This document shows, piece after piece, positions 36,601-40,334 of a stretch of 64,000 bases of DNA (position 1 is its first letter; every line of letters starts with the position of its first letter). Origin of the DNA: Onchidella celtica. Its lineage: Eukaryota > Mollusca > Gastropoda > Systellommatophora > Onchidiidae. Location of the stretch: NCBI GenBank assembly GCA_963931925.1, contig OZ007579.1, forward strand, positions 35,976,466 to 36,040,465. Direction: 5' to 3'. The notes below the pieces were generated by a model, which had not been told where the DNA came from, did not search any database, and saw only the letters and a program-made list of their open reading frames with translations. A program made the position numbers and the translations under genes.

Positions 36601-38079
36601 AATTTAGAAATGTTAGATAGACGCTTATAGTTCTTACAAAAAGTGAAGTTAGACGGGTAGAGAATTACTCCACCGATATAACTCTTTCTTTTTGCCATAT
36701 TTTGACTAATGAATCTCCTAATGTATTCCATGTATGTTTTCTATGTGGCAGATACCATCGAAAAGCAAGCCAAAACATTGTCCTATGTCATTGTCAATCC
36801 TTCACCAACACGCAGGTTAAAGAATGGAGACATGGTGTAAGTTTTCTCACCAACTCTGTATATCTAAACTAGAACTGTTGCAAATGTATGGTAGTGAATA
36901 GTCCTAATTCTGAAATAGAAATAATTTTAGCAGCTCTTTAGGTGAGCATTGGATATTCGATAATCTCATTGAAATGAATTCTGAAGAATGGCTTGACTAA
37001 ACACTCTCTGTTTTTAAGGAAAAAGCATGGGTGAGAGTGTTTGATAAAATCCAGCACAGCCAAAAGTTTTGTTGAAATCCTTATGCCATGTTGCCAATTT
37101 ATTTCAACTGCTGGTTGCCAGCAGTACTGAAATATGGCAAACACAGACATGAAGCCTTCTTTATAGCATCCCTCGATAATTAAGCCCAGACACATCCTCG
37201 CAAAATGGCCAACTTGGAGTTGATGCTATAGTGTTGAAGATCCTTATTTAAATTTAATCAAAGAATGATTGTGGGATTTGATTTGGGGTATAGTTTGCAG
37301 GAGTTTTGTTTCCCTGGAAATTTGCTTATAGGTCAAGTCAGTTTTGATTTCATTTTCATCCATGGTAAAACGTTGAGAAAAGGCTGAATCACCCTGGTAG
37401 AGATAGTGGAAGGACAGGGGACACCAAATCCTGGTGTGAGGAAAACTATTTTATTCATGTGTTGCAGCAAGAGGTGGTATTGTAGTGCAAATAGCAGTTC
37501 TAGAATTCTTACAAGGTGAATACAGGTGCACGAGATTGATCAGTTTGATTGAGACATTCTGCACTGTTTTGATATGTTTTATGTTGGGTTTAGTGGGGTT
37601 TTTTTTTTTTTTTTGGTCATACTTCAATGGGATTTTCTTGTATTGTTTTGTCCTATTTTAGTGTTTTTTTAAACTTTGTTTTGTCATATTTCAGCTATGT
37701 CATCCAACCAAGCTCAATGCAAGCAGTGCCCAACAAACTGAATCGCAGTACACGCAGTCCAAGCAAAATTTTCCGCAGCCGACAGATCAGTGTGAATTCT
37801 GCCTTTTCAAACAGAAGTATGAGTCAGATTGGTGAAGCAGGCGAAGGTTCTGGTCCCGGGACATTTAGCACCAGCAGCAGTAATCCTTCGCCGTCCCCAC
37901 CTCCGACCAAGGACAAGCTGAAAAACGGGGGACTGCAACCCCCACGTGTGAATTGGCAGGATGGTAATGAACCAGACGGAGATGAAGTCTTTCAAGGGGA
38001 AGGGTTCCGGCCAAGATGCCTGTCAGATTCATATGCGCGAAAAAATAGTGCCGACTTTGTGAAGAAAGTCAGAGAATGA
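545..38079 (+). CDS. KCNT: Slo2/KCNT-type potassium channel subunit (5' end outside window), 24 exons
   Basis: Joined exons: 545-619, 4722-4808, 5246-5349, 6433-6619, 12889-13053, 14206-14342, 14964-15027, 17198-17306, 20183-20291, 20812-20961, 21542-21744, 22301-22441, 23398-23551, 25529-25634, 26034-26206, 26971-27042, 28132-28263, 29584-29695, 30942-31046, 33190-33273, 33834-33968, 34826-35039, 36752-36836, 37695-38079. They total 3,288 nt, or 1,095 codons plus TGA, and the frame is kept across all 23 introns. The order seen is S3, S4 ([19 protein letters not shown]), S5, pore helix with TVGYGD, S6, RCK1 ([17 protein letters not shown]), [13 protein letters not shown]2 ([46 protein letters not shown]) and a Ser/Arg-rich tail. 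This matches vertebrate Slack/Slick along its length. The family forms plasma-membrane tetramers opened by intracellular Na+ and Cl-; the ligand here is inferred. N-terminal exons, S1 and S2 are upstream of the window. Vertebrate KCNT1 and KCNT2 cannot be told apart from this sequence. Confidence 0.95.
717..913 (+). repeat. Dispersed MITE-like repeat 'CCAGCCAG', copy 1
   Basis: About 195 bp beginning ccagtcagcatctctacat and ending near ttgccggttgg. It shares internal blocks (gatttccac.ggtaggatta; gtcattcct) with 1389-1584, 27420-27618 and 44648-44850. Ends are short imperfect inverted repeats. Confidence 0.6.
1389..1584 (+). repeat. Dispersed MITE-like repeat 'CCAGCCAG', copy 2
   Basis: Same family as 717-913: cccagcctgtaacc at one end and ttctggctgggt at the other, with the shared block gtaggattac.gta between. 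Confidence 0.6.
1679..1858 (-). mobile_element. hAT-type MITE with 8-bp target duplication, copy 1
   Basis: Terminal inverted repeats cagcggcagatctac and gtaggtccgccacta. Flanked by gatctcac at 1671-1678 and 1859-1866. Related to 2966-3140 in inverse orientation. The 8-bp duplication and CA(G)TGG-type end fit the hAT superfamily. Confidence 0.85.
2060..2302. mobile_element. TTAA-flanked MITE (piggyBac-like)
   Basis: Inverted termini ctctttccatact and aagtacggaaagag are flanked by TTAA at 2056-2059 and 2303-2306. An internal motif, ttagtccaaatgcgtcagtc, occurs twice. TTAA duplication is the hallmark of piggyBac; the family is otherwise unnamed. Confidence 0.7.
2505..2748 (+). mobile_element. 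Short inverted-terminus element 'ggtatttgcc', copy 1
   Basis: Starts aggtatttgccatattgt and ends caatacggcaaatacccc. A second copy in inverse orientation is at 45871-46099; both contain gaggattgaaatttggtcgg-like sequence or its complement. Confidence 0.65.
2966..3140 (+). mobile_element. hAT-type MITE with 8-bp target duplication, copy 2
   Basis: Terminal inverted repeats cagtggtggacctac and gtagatccgccactg. Flanked by attctatt at 2958-2965 and 3141-3148. Inverse orientation to the copy at 1679-1858. Confidence 0.88.
3382..3632. mobile_element. MITE 'catggtaaactatc', copy 1
   Basis: Inverted ends gcatggtaaactatc and gatattttactgtgcagc with a shared interior (ctttatcagt..., ttcagaatt.aacccccaa, gggctata). 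A relative lies at 53044-53289. Confidence 0.6.
4123..4350 (+). mobile_element. MITE 'atcgtcactgctctacg', copy A
   Basis: Member of a four-copy family (also 26281-26533, 29277-29533, 35855-36110) with about 30-bp inverted ends. Interior markers are gacacttttgagatat, gtcatttggtg and gctcaggaatgcaataa. Confidence 0.7.
4657..4681. repeat. (GTT)n microsatellite
   Basis: Uninterrupted gtt repeats about 40 bp upstream of the S4 exon acceptor. Confidence 0.85.
4722..4808 (+). CDS. KCNT: KCNT exon, S4
   Basis: Acceptor ..catcccacag and donor gtaaat; 29 codons, phase 0. It encodes the S4-like segment beginning [11 protein letters not shown]. The helix has no regularly spaced Arg/Lys, as is usual in Slo2 channels; two Arg sit at its end. 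Confidence 0.93.
5246..5349 (+). CDS. KCNT: KCNT exon, S4-S5 linker and S5
   Basis: Acceptor ..ctttataacag, donor gtaagt. Encodes [13 protein letters not shown] and the S5 helix [14 protein letters not shown]. Ends in phase 2. Confidence 0.93.
5818..6235 (-). pseudogene. 3' fragment of a LINE reverse-transcriptase ORF
   Basis: On the - strand, [20 protein letters not shown] then, after a frameshift, [20 protein letters not shown]. The Cys-x2-Cys...His...Cys knuckle and RLRT..LNAHL context are typical of the C-terminus of invertebrate LINE polymerases. The - strand 3' end is followed by a taag/taaag simple tail and an AT-rich tract, as at LINE 3' ends. It is dead, and its clade cannot be assigned. 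Confidence 0.6.
6433..6619 (+). CDS. KCNT: KCNT exon, pore loop and S6
   Basis: Acceptor ..cccctcccag, donor gtaagg. Encodes [10 protein letters not shown], pore helix, the K+ selectivity filter TLSTVGYGD and the S6 helix [13 protein letters not shown]. Enters in phase 2 and leaves in phase 0. Confidence 0.97.
6711..6780. mobile_element. Left arm of MITE 'tgtagcaaagcc' split by the LINE
   Basis: gaaatcaaaata...gaaaaagtatgtagcaaagcc...aataataaagaaacg is the inverted complement of the arm at 11933-12016. An uninterrupted relative at 59690-59885 shows both arms adjacent. Confidence 0.7.
6764..6780. repeat. Left target-site duplication of the LINE
   Basis: aataaagaaacgttcca, repeated exactly at 11916-11932. 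Confidence 0.9.
6822..7097 (+). CDS. Small basic ORF at LINE 5' end (candidate ORF1)
   Basis: 91 codons from the first ATG (6822), rich in Lys, Arg, Ser and Glu ([20 protein letters not shown]), with no domain I recognise. Its position ahead of ORF2 suggests an ORF1-like RNA-binding role or a truncated remnant; this is inference. Confidence 0.4.
   Translation: MLTKKQSTLDLFRGGVRRPRSAEGHAKRQRTSSSERASEKRKKAEKMRNDVESSGECDRETGRGRVGAEEDQTSETLRNKKIDWFDQASET
7286..11048 (+). pseudogene. LINE ORF2: APE endonuclease, reverse transcriptase, C-terminal zinc knuckle (two lesions)
   Basis: Start chosen at the ATG of [11 protein letters not shown], just after the (CT)n tract. Endonuclease motifs are SLNCRGL, CLQETYI, CGDFN and STDHRAV (about residues 1-230). 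RT motifs are [51 protein letters not shown] and [11 protein letters not shown]. The C-terminus carries [18 protein letters not shown] small indel near 9580 shifts the frame: the stop at 9596-9598 is bypassed by the frame reading [13 protein letters not shown] single in-frame TAA at 10485-10487 then interrupts an otherwise continuous reading to 11048. With only two lesions in about 1,250 codons, the insertion is relatively recent. Motifs fit the L1/Tx1 group; exact clade uncertain. Confidence 0.88.
11916..12016. mobile_element. Right target duplication of the LINE and right arm of the split MITE
   Basis: 11916-11932 repeats aataaagaaacgttcca. Then 11933-12016 (ctatttcttatgtgaggctttgccacata...tttgccatattttgat) is the inverted partner of 6711-6780. 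Confidence 0.7.
12017..12888. other. Intron remainder
   Basis: AT-rich sequence between the LINE and the RCK1 exon. No coding or RNA feature recognised. Confidence 0.5.
12889..13053 (+). CDS. KCNT: KCNT exon, S6-RCK1 linker and start of RCK1
   Basis: Acceptor ..tatgtatag, donor gtaagt; 55 codons, phase 0. It encodes the linker [12 protein letters not shown] and the first RCK1 strand KHVVVIGSK. The preceding 6.3-kb intron holds the large LINE. Confidence 0.95.
13087..13381 (+). mobile_element. TTAA-flanked MITE 'ctcattcgct', copy 1
   Basis: Flanked by TTAA at 13083-13086 and 13382-13385. Starts ctcattcgctgtgg and ends accatagggaatga. Shares gccaaatatttggc..gagtggac, ccagcactaatatc and accacccctaaatttca with copies at 25211-25500 and 50079-50334. 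Confidence 0.8.
14206..14342 (+). CDS. KCNT: KCNT exon, RCK1
   Basis: Acceptor ..ttaccacag, donor gtaaga. Encodes [15 protein letters not shown] and [17 protein letters not shown], aligning with the Slack segment around YLQGSALKD. Ends in phase 2. Confidence 0.95.
14964..15027 (+). CDS. KCNT: KCNT exon, RCK1
   Basis: Acceptor ..ccctccccag, donor gtgagt. Encodes [21 protein letters not shown], equivalent to NGEACFILSSRNEVD in vertebrate Slack. Enters in phase 2, leaves in phase 0. Confidence 0.9.
15180..15565. repeat. ~120-bp tandem repeat, about three diverged copies
   Basis: cttttgaaataatgcacttc recurs at 15251 and 15371 (spacing exactly 120), with a more diverged third unit near 15494. 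Located in the KCNT intron 15028-17197. Confidence 0.8.
15566..16856. other. Intron stretch without recognised features
   Basis: AT-rich. Several short ORFs lack splice context or homology. Nothing supportable seen. Confidence 0.5.
16868..17089. mobile_element. Possible hAT MITE
   Basis: Ends tagtgtatctcagagtgtgg and aaaggtttggaaacactg are an imperfect inverted pair resembling hAT termini (CAGTGTTTCC-type). The flanks gtccagta/gtctagga match at 6 of 8 bases. Confidence 0.4.
17198..17306 (+). CDS. KCNT: KCNT exon, RCK1
   Basis: Acceptor ..tttctccccag, donor gtaatg. Encodes [18 protein letters not shown] and a KIHVKFA strand, strongly conserved in Slo2. Ends in phase 1. Confidence 0.96.
17788..19954 (-). 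mobile_element. 5'-truncated RTE-like LINE with 11-bp target duplication
   Basis: Bounded by agtgaaattgt at 17777-17787 and 19955-19965. The 5' truncation (19954) cuts inside the ORF, so no endonuclease domain remains. The 3' UTR is only 34 nt and ends in a short gacaggt tandem, typical of RTE elements. Antisense to KCNT, in the intron 17307-20182. Confidence 0.92.
17822..19951 (-). pseudogene. RTE-like reverse transcriptase ORF, endonuclease missing
   Basis: Open from the truncation point (19951) to TAA at 17824-17822, about 709 codons without a lesion; the first internal Met is at 19786. RT motifs are [54 protein letters not shown] and [10 protein letters not shown]. The C-terminal region ([38 protein letters not shown]) is characteristic of RTE/BovB-like elements. 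It is defective because it lacks the N-terminal endonuclease. The lack of stops suggests recent insertion. Confidence 0.9.
19955..20086. repeat. 66-bp exact tandem duplication beside the RTE insertion
   Basis: agtgaaattgtatgagatga... at 19955-20020 is repeated at 20021-20086 with no difference seen. The first copy includes the right target-site duplication of the RTE element. Confidence 0.9.
20183..20291 (+). CDS. KCNT: KCNT exon, RCK1
   Basis: Acceptor ..ctgtcactag, donor gtaagt. Encodes [18 protein letters not shown] and [12 protein letters not shown]. Phase 1 in, phase 2 out. Confidence 0.95.
20812..20961 (+). CDS. KCNT: KCNT exon, RCK1
   Basis: Acceptor ..tattttacag, donor gtaagt. Encodes [14 protein letters not shown] and [20 protein letters not shown]. 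Phase 2 at both ends. Confidence 0.95.
21542..21744 (+). CDS. KCNT: KCNT exon, end of RCK1
   Basis: Acceptor ..ttgtattag, donor gtaaag. Encodes [30 protein letters not shown] and an E/K-rich stretch. Phase 2 in, phase 1 out. Confidence 0.95.
22301..22441 (+). CDS. KCNT: KCNT exon, RCK1-RCK2 linker (acidic)
   Basis: Acceptor ..gctgatctcag, donor gtgagg. Encodes [19 protein letters not shown] and following acidic residues. Phase 1 at both ends. It is less conserved, and is placed by frame continuity and splice sites. Confidence 0.85.
22630..22733. mobile_element. Small TTAA-flanked MITE
   Basis: TTAA at 22626-22629 and 22734-22737. Ends ccttcactgg and ttcaaaggg are imperfect inverted repeats. 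Confidence 0.5.
23398..23551 (+). CDS. KCNT: KCNT exon, RCK1-RCK2 linker
   Basis: Acceptor ..catatctccag, donor gtaaaa. Encodes a Ser/Lys/Glu-rich linker containing [19 protein letters not shown]. Phase 1 in, phase 2 out. Support comes from frame and splice sites; homology is weak here. Confidence 0.8.
23619..23885 (+). mobile_element. tRNA-derived SINE, copy 1
   Basis: The head has a box A-like tggtctagaggcaaggtgc and a good box B, ggttcaaatcc. The body gcaggcatgttggaa, catattttcctgtccctgatcctat and gttaaagat..ggcagttgg is shared with 58101-58350. A simple A/T-rich tail follows. Confidence 0.8.
24005..25025. repeat. ~49-51-bp minisatellite, about 20 copies
   Basis: Units of the form tttcttcaagtaaacttact + aggattgattgacact + gttacatatgtaa. 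Early copies are diverged; about six copies at 24650-24960 are nearly identical with period 49. The array fills half of the KCNT intron 23552-25528. Confidence 0.95.
25211..25500 (-). mobile_element. TTAA-flanked MITE 'ctcattcgct', copy 2
   Basis: TTAA at 25207-25210 and 25501-25504. Inverse orientation to 13087-13381: ctcattccctacggtaa at one end and gtagcaaatgag at the other. Confidence 0.8.
25529..25634 (+). CDS. KCNT: KCNT exon, linker into RCK2
   Basis: Acceptor ..atatttctgcag, donor gtaggt. Encodes [13 protein letters not shown] and [19 protein letters not shown], equivalent to the Slack stretch ending PTLCHLLPVKAPFCCL. Phase 2 in, phase 0 out. Confidence 0.93.
25735..26033 (+). repeat. 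~43-bp tandem array of acceptor-like units ending at the true 3' splice site
   Basis: Units contain atgtttggttttgtttcag + ccatgaaatagatgac. AG dinucleotides after pyrimidine-rich tracts end at 25750, 25776, 25819, 25863, 25906, 25948, (25990 is GG) and 26033, which is the real KCNT acceptor. Apart from the first, spacing is 42-44. See findings. Confidence 0.9.
26034..26206 (+). CDS. KCNT: KCNT exon, start of RCK2
   Basis: Acceptor ..ttttgtttcag, donor gtaagt. Encodes [37 protein letters not shown] and [10 protein letters not shown]. Its acceptor is the last unit of a 43-bp tandem array (see the repeat entry). Phase 0 in, phase 2 out. Confidence 0.95.
26281..26533 (+). mobile_element. MITE 'atcgtcactgctctacg', copy B
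   Basis: Inverted ends tatcgtcagggctctacgcc and gtagagcagcgacgata. Interior as in the family. Confidence 0.75.
26971..27042 (+). CDS. KCNT: KCNT exon, RCK2
   Basis: Acceptor ..ttctgacag, donor gtgagt. Encodes [19 protein letters not shown], equivalent to FLEAICCFPMVYYMEGS in Slack. Phase 2 at both ends. Confidence 0.92.
27420..27618 (-). repeat. Dispersed MITE-like repeat 'CCAGCCAG', copy 3
   Basis: Reverse orientation: ends tgatgctggctgggt; interior ..aataatcctaccaatg and gaaatctgacccc. Confidence 0.6.
28132..28263 (+). CDS. KCNT: KCNT exon, RCK2
   Basis: Acceptor ..catgtgttag, donor gtcttg (weak at +3 to +5). Encodes [18 protein letters not shown], an acidic insert and [13 protein letters not shown]. 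Phase 2 at both ends. Confidence 0.92.
29277..29533 (+). mobile_element. MITE 'atcgtcactgctctacg', copy C
   Basis: Inverted ends catatcatcactgctgtaca and tatagagcagtaatgatatg (about 30 bp when extended). It lies directly before the KCNT exon at 29584. Confidence 0.75.
29584..29695 (+). CDS. KCNT: KCNT exon, RCK2
   Basis: Acceptor ..gattactacag, donor gtaagc. Encodes [20 protein letters not shown] and [16 protein letters not shown]. Phase 2 in, phase 0 out. Confidence 0.95.
30437..30768. mobile_element. Short DNA transposon with CAGGGCTGGGAAT termini
   Basis: Starts cagggctgggaattgtcc and ends actgcccattcccagccctg. Flanked by aaaact at 30431-30436 and 30769-30774. It is GC-richer than its surroundings. 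Superfamily unclear; the ends resemble hAT. Confidence 0.6.
30942..31046 (+). CDS. KCNT: KCNT exon, RCK2
   Basis: Acceptor ..aatttccccag, donor gtgagg; 35 codons, phase 0. Encodes [19 protein letters not shown] and LLYQ, near identical to the vertebrate segment. Confidence 0.96.
31403..32710. mobile_element. Tc1/mariner-superfamily (pogo/Tigger-like) non-autonomous element
   Basis: Terminal inverted repeats cagtggagccc..taaaccgaac and cgaattatgcgggctccactg, flanked by TA at 31401-31402 and 32711-32712. The interior has no transposase ORF that I recognise. A gtaaaccgaactttcgtaaa motif is repeated near both ends. Confidence 0.75.
33190..33273 (+). CDS. KCNT: KCNT exon, RCK2
   Basis: Acceptor ..caactcaacag, donor gtaagt; 28 codons, phase 0. 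Encodes [18 protein letters not shown] and a short polar loop. Confidence 0.94.
33834..33968 (+). CDS. KCNT: KCNT exon, RCK2
   Basis: Acceptor ..ttttttag, donor gtgagt; 45 codons, phase 0. Encodes [19 protein letters not shown] and IAIYRTEKQ, matching [24 protein letters not shown] in Slack. Confidence 0.95.
34826..35039 (+). CDS. KCNT: KCNT exon, C-terminal variable region
   Basis: Acceptor ..gcttcacag, donor gtaagt. Encodes a basic, His-rich segment, then [17 protein letters not shown], which corresponds to LVKNRMKHLGL in Slack. Phase 0 in, phase 1 out. Confidence 0.88.
35855..36110 (-). mobile_element. MITE 'atcgtcactgctctacg', copy D
   Basis: Inverse orientation to copies A-C: catcgtcactgccctacgat at one end and agctcagagcagtgacaatg at the other. 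Confidence 0.7.
36355..36715. mobile_element. Right arm of MITE 'tgtagcaaagcc' interrupted by a second MITE
   Basis: tttcttatgtaaggctttgctacat (about 36395-36420) continues after the insertion as ctttctttttgccatattttga (from about 36684). The inserted element (about 36425-36675) has ends ggtgtaattctctaaccat and gggtagagaattactccacc. Confidence 0.65.
36752..36836 (+). CDS. KCNT: KCNT exon, C-terminal conserved strand
   Basis: Acceptor ..ctatgtggcag, donor gtaagt. Encodes [20 protein letters not shown], equivalent to [20 protein letters not shown]. Phase 1 in, phase 2 out. Confidence 0.95.
37695..38079 (+). CDS. KCNT: KCNT last exon, Ser/Arg/Pro-rich tail and stop
   Basis: Acceptor ..catatttcag; open to TGA at 38077-38079. 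It starts with YVIQPSS (equivalent to VYLI in Slack). A low-complexity tail follows, rich in Ser, Arg and Pro, with basic-Ser stretches such as [13 protein letters not shown] that could be kinase sites (inference). The tail has no clear vertebrate counterpart. Confidence 0.93.
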
Positions 38080-39069
38080 AAGATAAAATGATAAATACAC
38101 ATAATAGTTTGCAATTTCTTCATGAATTTTGAAATGAAGAGTTATTTTGATACCGTCCAGAGAATGAAGAACAATGGTTGAGAAATTGATTTTATTGATT
38201 GGAAATGAATCTCAAACAGAGGTCTAGGCTTTAGATATAGTGTTAATGGGAGATTTTACGAGAATCCTGGGTTTTTAGTTCTTCTGAATGTTGGACTTTT
38301 CTATTTGAAACGGCTGGATTTAGTGGTGGCCACTTGTAACTTTTAAAACAGAAGATGTTTGTTTATATGAGTAGAACTACTTTACAGGTCACAGGTTTGG
38401 GCACCTTTTGTCTGTACATAGCCCTCAGATGGACTGCTTCTCTGGGCTTTGCCCACAGATGGGCTGTATGCAATATATGTTTGGAGCTCAGCTCTTGTAT
38501 GGATAGCTTCCCTTGAGGTATCTTTCCAAAAGATAAGTTTCACATTTACAGATTTGTAGAAACAGAAAAAGTGTAGAAAGACCAGAGAAAGGAATCAGAT
38601 GAGTGTGTGGCAGATTGTGGTTGGGAGGGGAGAAACATATTTTTTTGCAGTTATTGTCATGATTATTTTGTTATAGAAATGTATTTTTGATTTATTTTTT
38701 TTTGACAAAGGCATAATTTATTGTTGGTTTTGCAAGAGGATCTGACAAATTTCATCTTCATTGGAGTATGTTTGACAAAAATGAAGGTCACCATGTTGTT
38801 TTTGCTAAGTTTGAAAAGTTTCATTCTCAAAGCTCATTCACCAAAAAATTCATAAATTAACTGGTTTGCCCAAATATTCTTCTTGTAAATAATATGTCTT
38901 ATAGATATACATCTGATCTAAGTACTAGTCCGCTAAAATAAGATTATCTGTAACACAAACAGATTAATAGCACCTCTTGTTTCCGCTGTAAACAGTTCTT
39001 GAAGTATGACAATGTTAGTGGAATATACTTAAGTGCTGGAAGTTATAGTGAATGCAGGGCTGAAGATTA

Positions 39070-39245
39070 AGGGGTGAAAGAGACCAACACGGATGCAGGC
39101 ACCAGGCTGGTAGCTTGCCTCCCATAGATTTTGCTTCATACTAGCATGTTAGGCACTGCCCACTGCATCCTGCTGGGTCGCAGTGTGGGCAGTGACTGTT
39201 GTGTTAGTGTGAAGCAAAATTTACACCAGCGCTGGTCTGTTTCAC
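39070..39245. mobile_element. MITE 'ggtgaaacagacc', copy 1
   Basis: Inverted ends ggggtgaaagagacc and ggtctgtttcacc. Interior gtgaagcaaaatt and cactgcccactgcatcc are shared with 45245-45470. Confidence 0.65.
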
Positions 39246-39752
39246 CACTAAAGAGACCAGGATTTGCTTGGTGAAGAGCTGTACTTTCTGATGTCTGAAT
39301 CACAAATCTTGTAGCCAGAGAATAGTTTTGTAGTTCAGGATATTGGTGTTGAAGTAGAGCAGCTTGAATACATTGTACATTTGTGATTATGCAGTTTTAA
39401 ATAGTCTTTCATTCTAGTCAGAAAGTTGCATTCTACTGATGTAGGTCATGCCTAGAGACATACAATTGTTTTACAGTTTTTTCAATGGGATTCAACGTAA
39501 ATTACAATGCAATACATCACTGTAAAGTTTCAAAAAACTTGTAATGAAATGGTCAGAATTACTTACAGACATTGTAGGCTGCAACTGATGGTGCATTAGC
39601 AATGGAAATACCTCGTGGGCAGTGTCCAGACTCAGCACTAATGTATCAGTGAAAAGTACATGAAAATACATGTACCATCTATGAATATAACGCATATGTT
39701 TATCAAGAAAATACCCACCTGAGAAATTACTTTTGTTGTATATTTACTGGGA

Positions 39753-40045
39753 TGAATTTAGAGATGGTGAGATATGAATATATATATAGCAGTAGGTCAC
39801 TGCAGGAATGTAGACTGGGCTGAATTTAGAGATGGTGAGATATGAATGTAGACCAGTAGGTCACTGCAGGAATGTAGATTGGACTGAATTTAGAAATGAA
39901 GAGACATGAATGTAGACCAGAAGGTCACTGCAGGAATGTAGACTGGGTTGAATTTAGAGATGGTGAGATATGAATATTGACCAGTGCAGGACTGTACACT
40001 ATAGACCTTGCTGAATTTAGAGATGGTGACATTTTATGTATCCCA
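39753..40045. repeat. ~64-bp degenerate tandem repeat, about 4.3 copies
   Basis: gaatttagagatggtgagat recurs about every 64 bp, with gtcactgcaggaatgtagac in each complete unit. Confidence 0.85.
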
Positions 40046-40123
40046 GAAGTCCAGTGCAAGAGGCACTGAGTTATTTCATTCAGTCTGTTGTTATGTGTGT
40101 GCCATTGCTATGTTTGTATGCAT

Positions 40124-40312
40124 TGTAGGCGTAGGACTTAGGTAAAGCTAAGACAGCCTACTTGTCTCTTGAGTTGACCTTGTAGTCTATCAACGCATCG
40201 CCTCCCTCTACCGTTATATCGTCACTTCCTGTCCCTCTCCATCGAGAGTGGTTTCCCTTGTGAGGTCAATGCGATCGTACTCCGTAGTGTTTATGTTTCG
40301 CATTACCCCACA
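40124..40312 (-). repeat. 3' LTR
   Basis: tgtaggcgtaggacttagg...cattaccccaca. It differs from the LTR at 44239-44427 at two positions (cgtcactt vs cgtcgctt; ctccgtag vs ctccatag). Confidence 0.95.
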
Positions 40313-40334
40313 CAACCCCCCACCAGTATTGTCC

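Larger units (their letters stand above)
38080..40123 (+). other. Probable KCNT 3' UTR and downstream flank
   Basis: There is no further coding potential after the KCNT stop. The stretch is AT-rich and holds a MITE copy (39070-39245) and a degenerate 64-bp tandem repeat (39753-40045), and it ends at the LTR retrotransposon. No convincing AATAAA plus cleavage context was found, so the transcript end is unknown. Confidence 0.5.
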
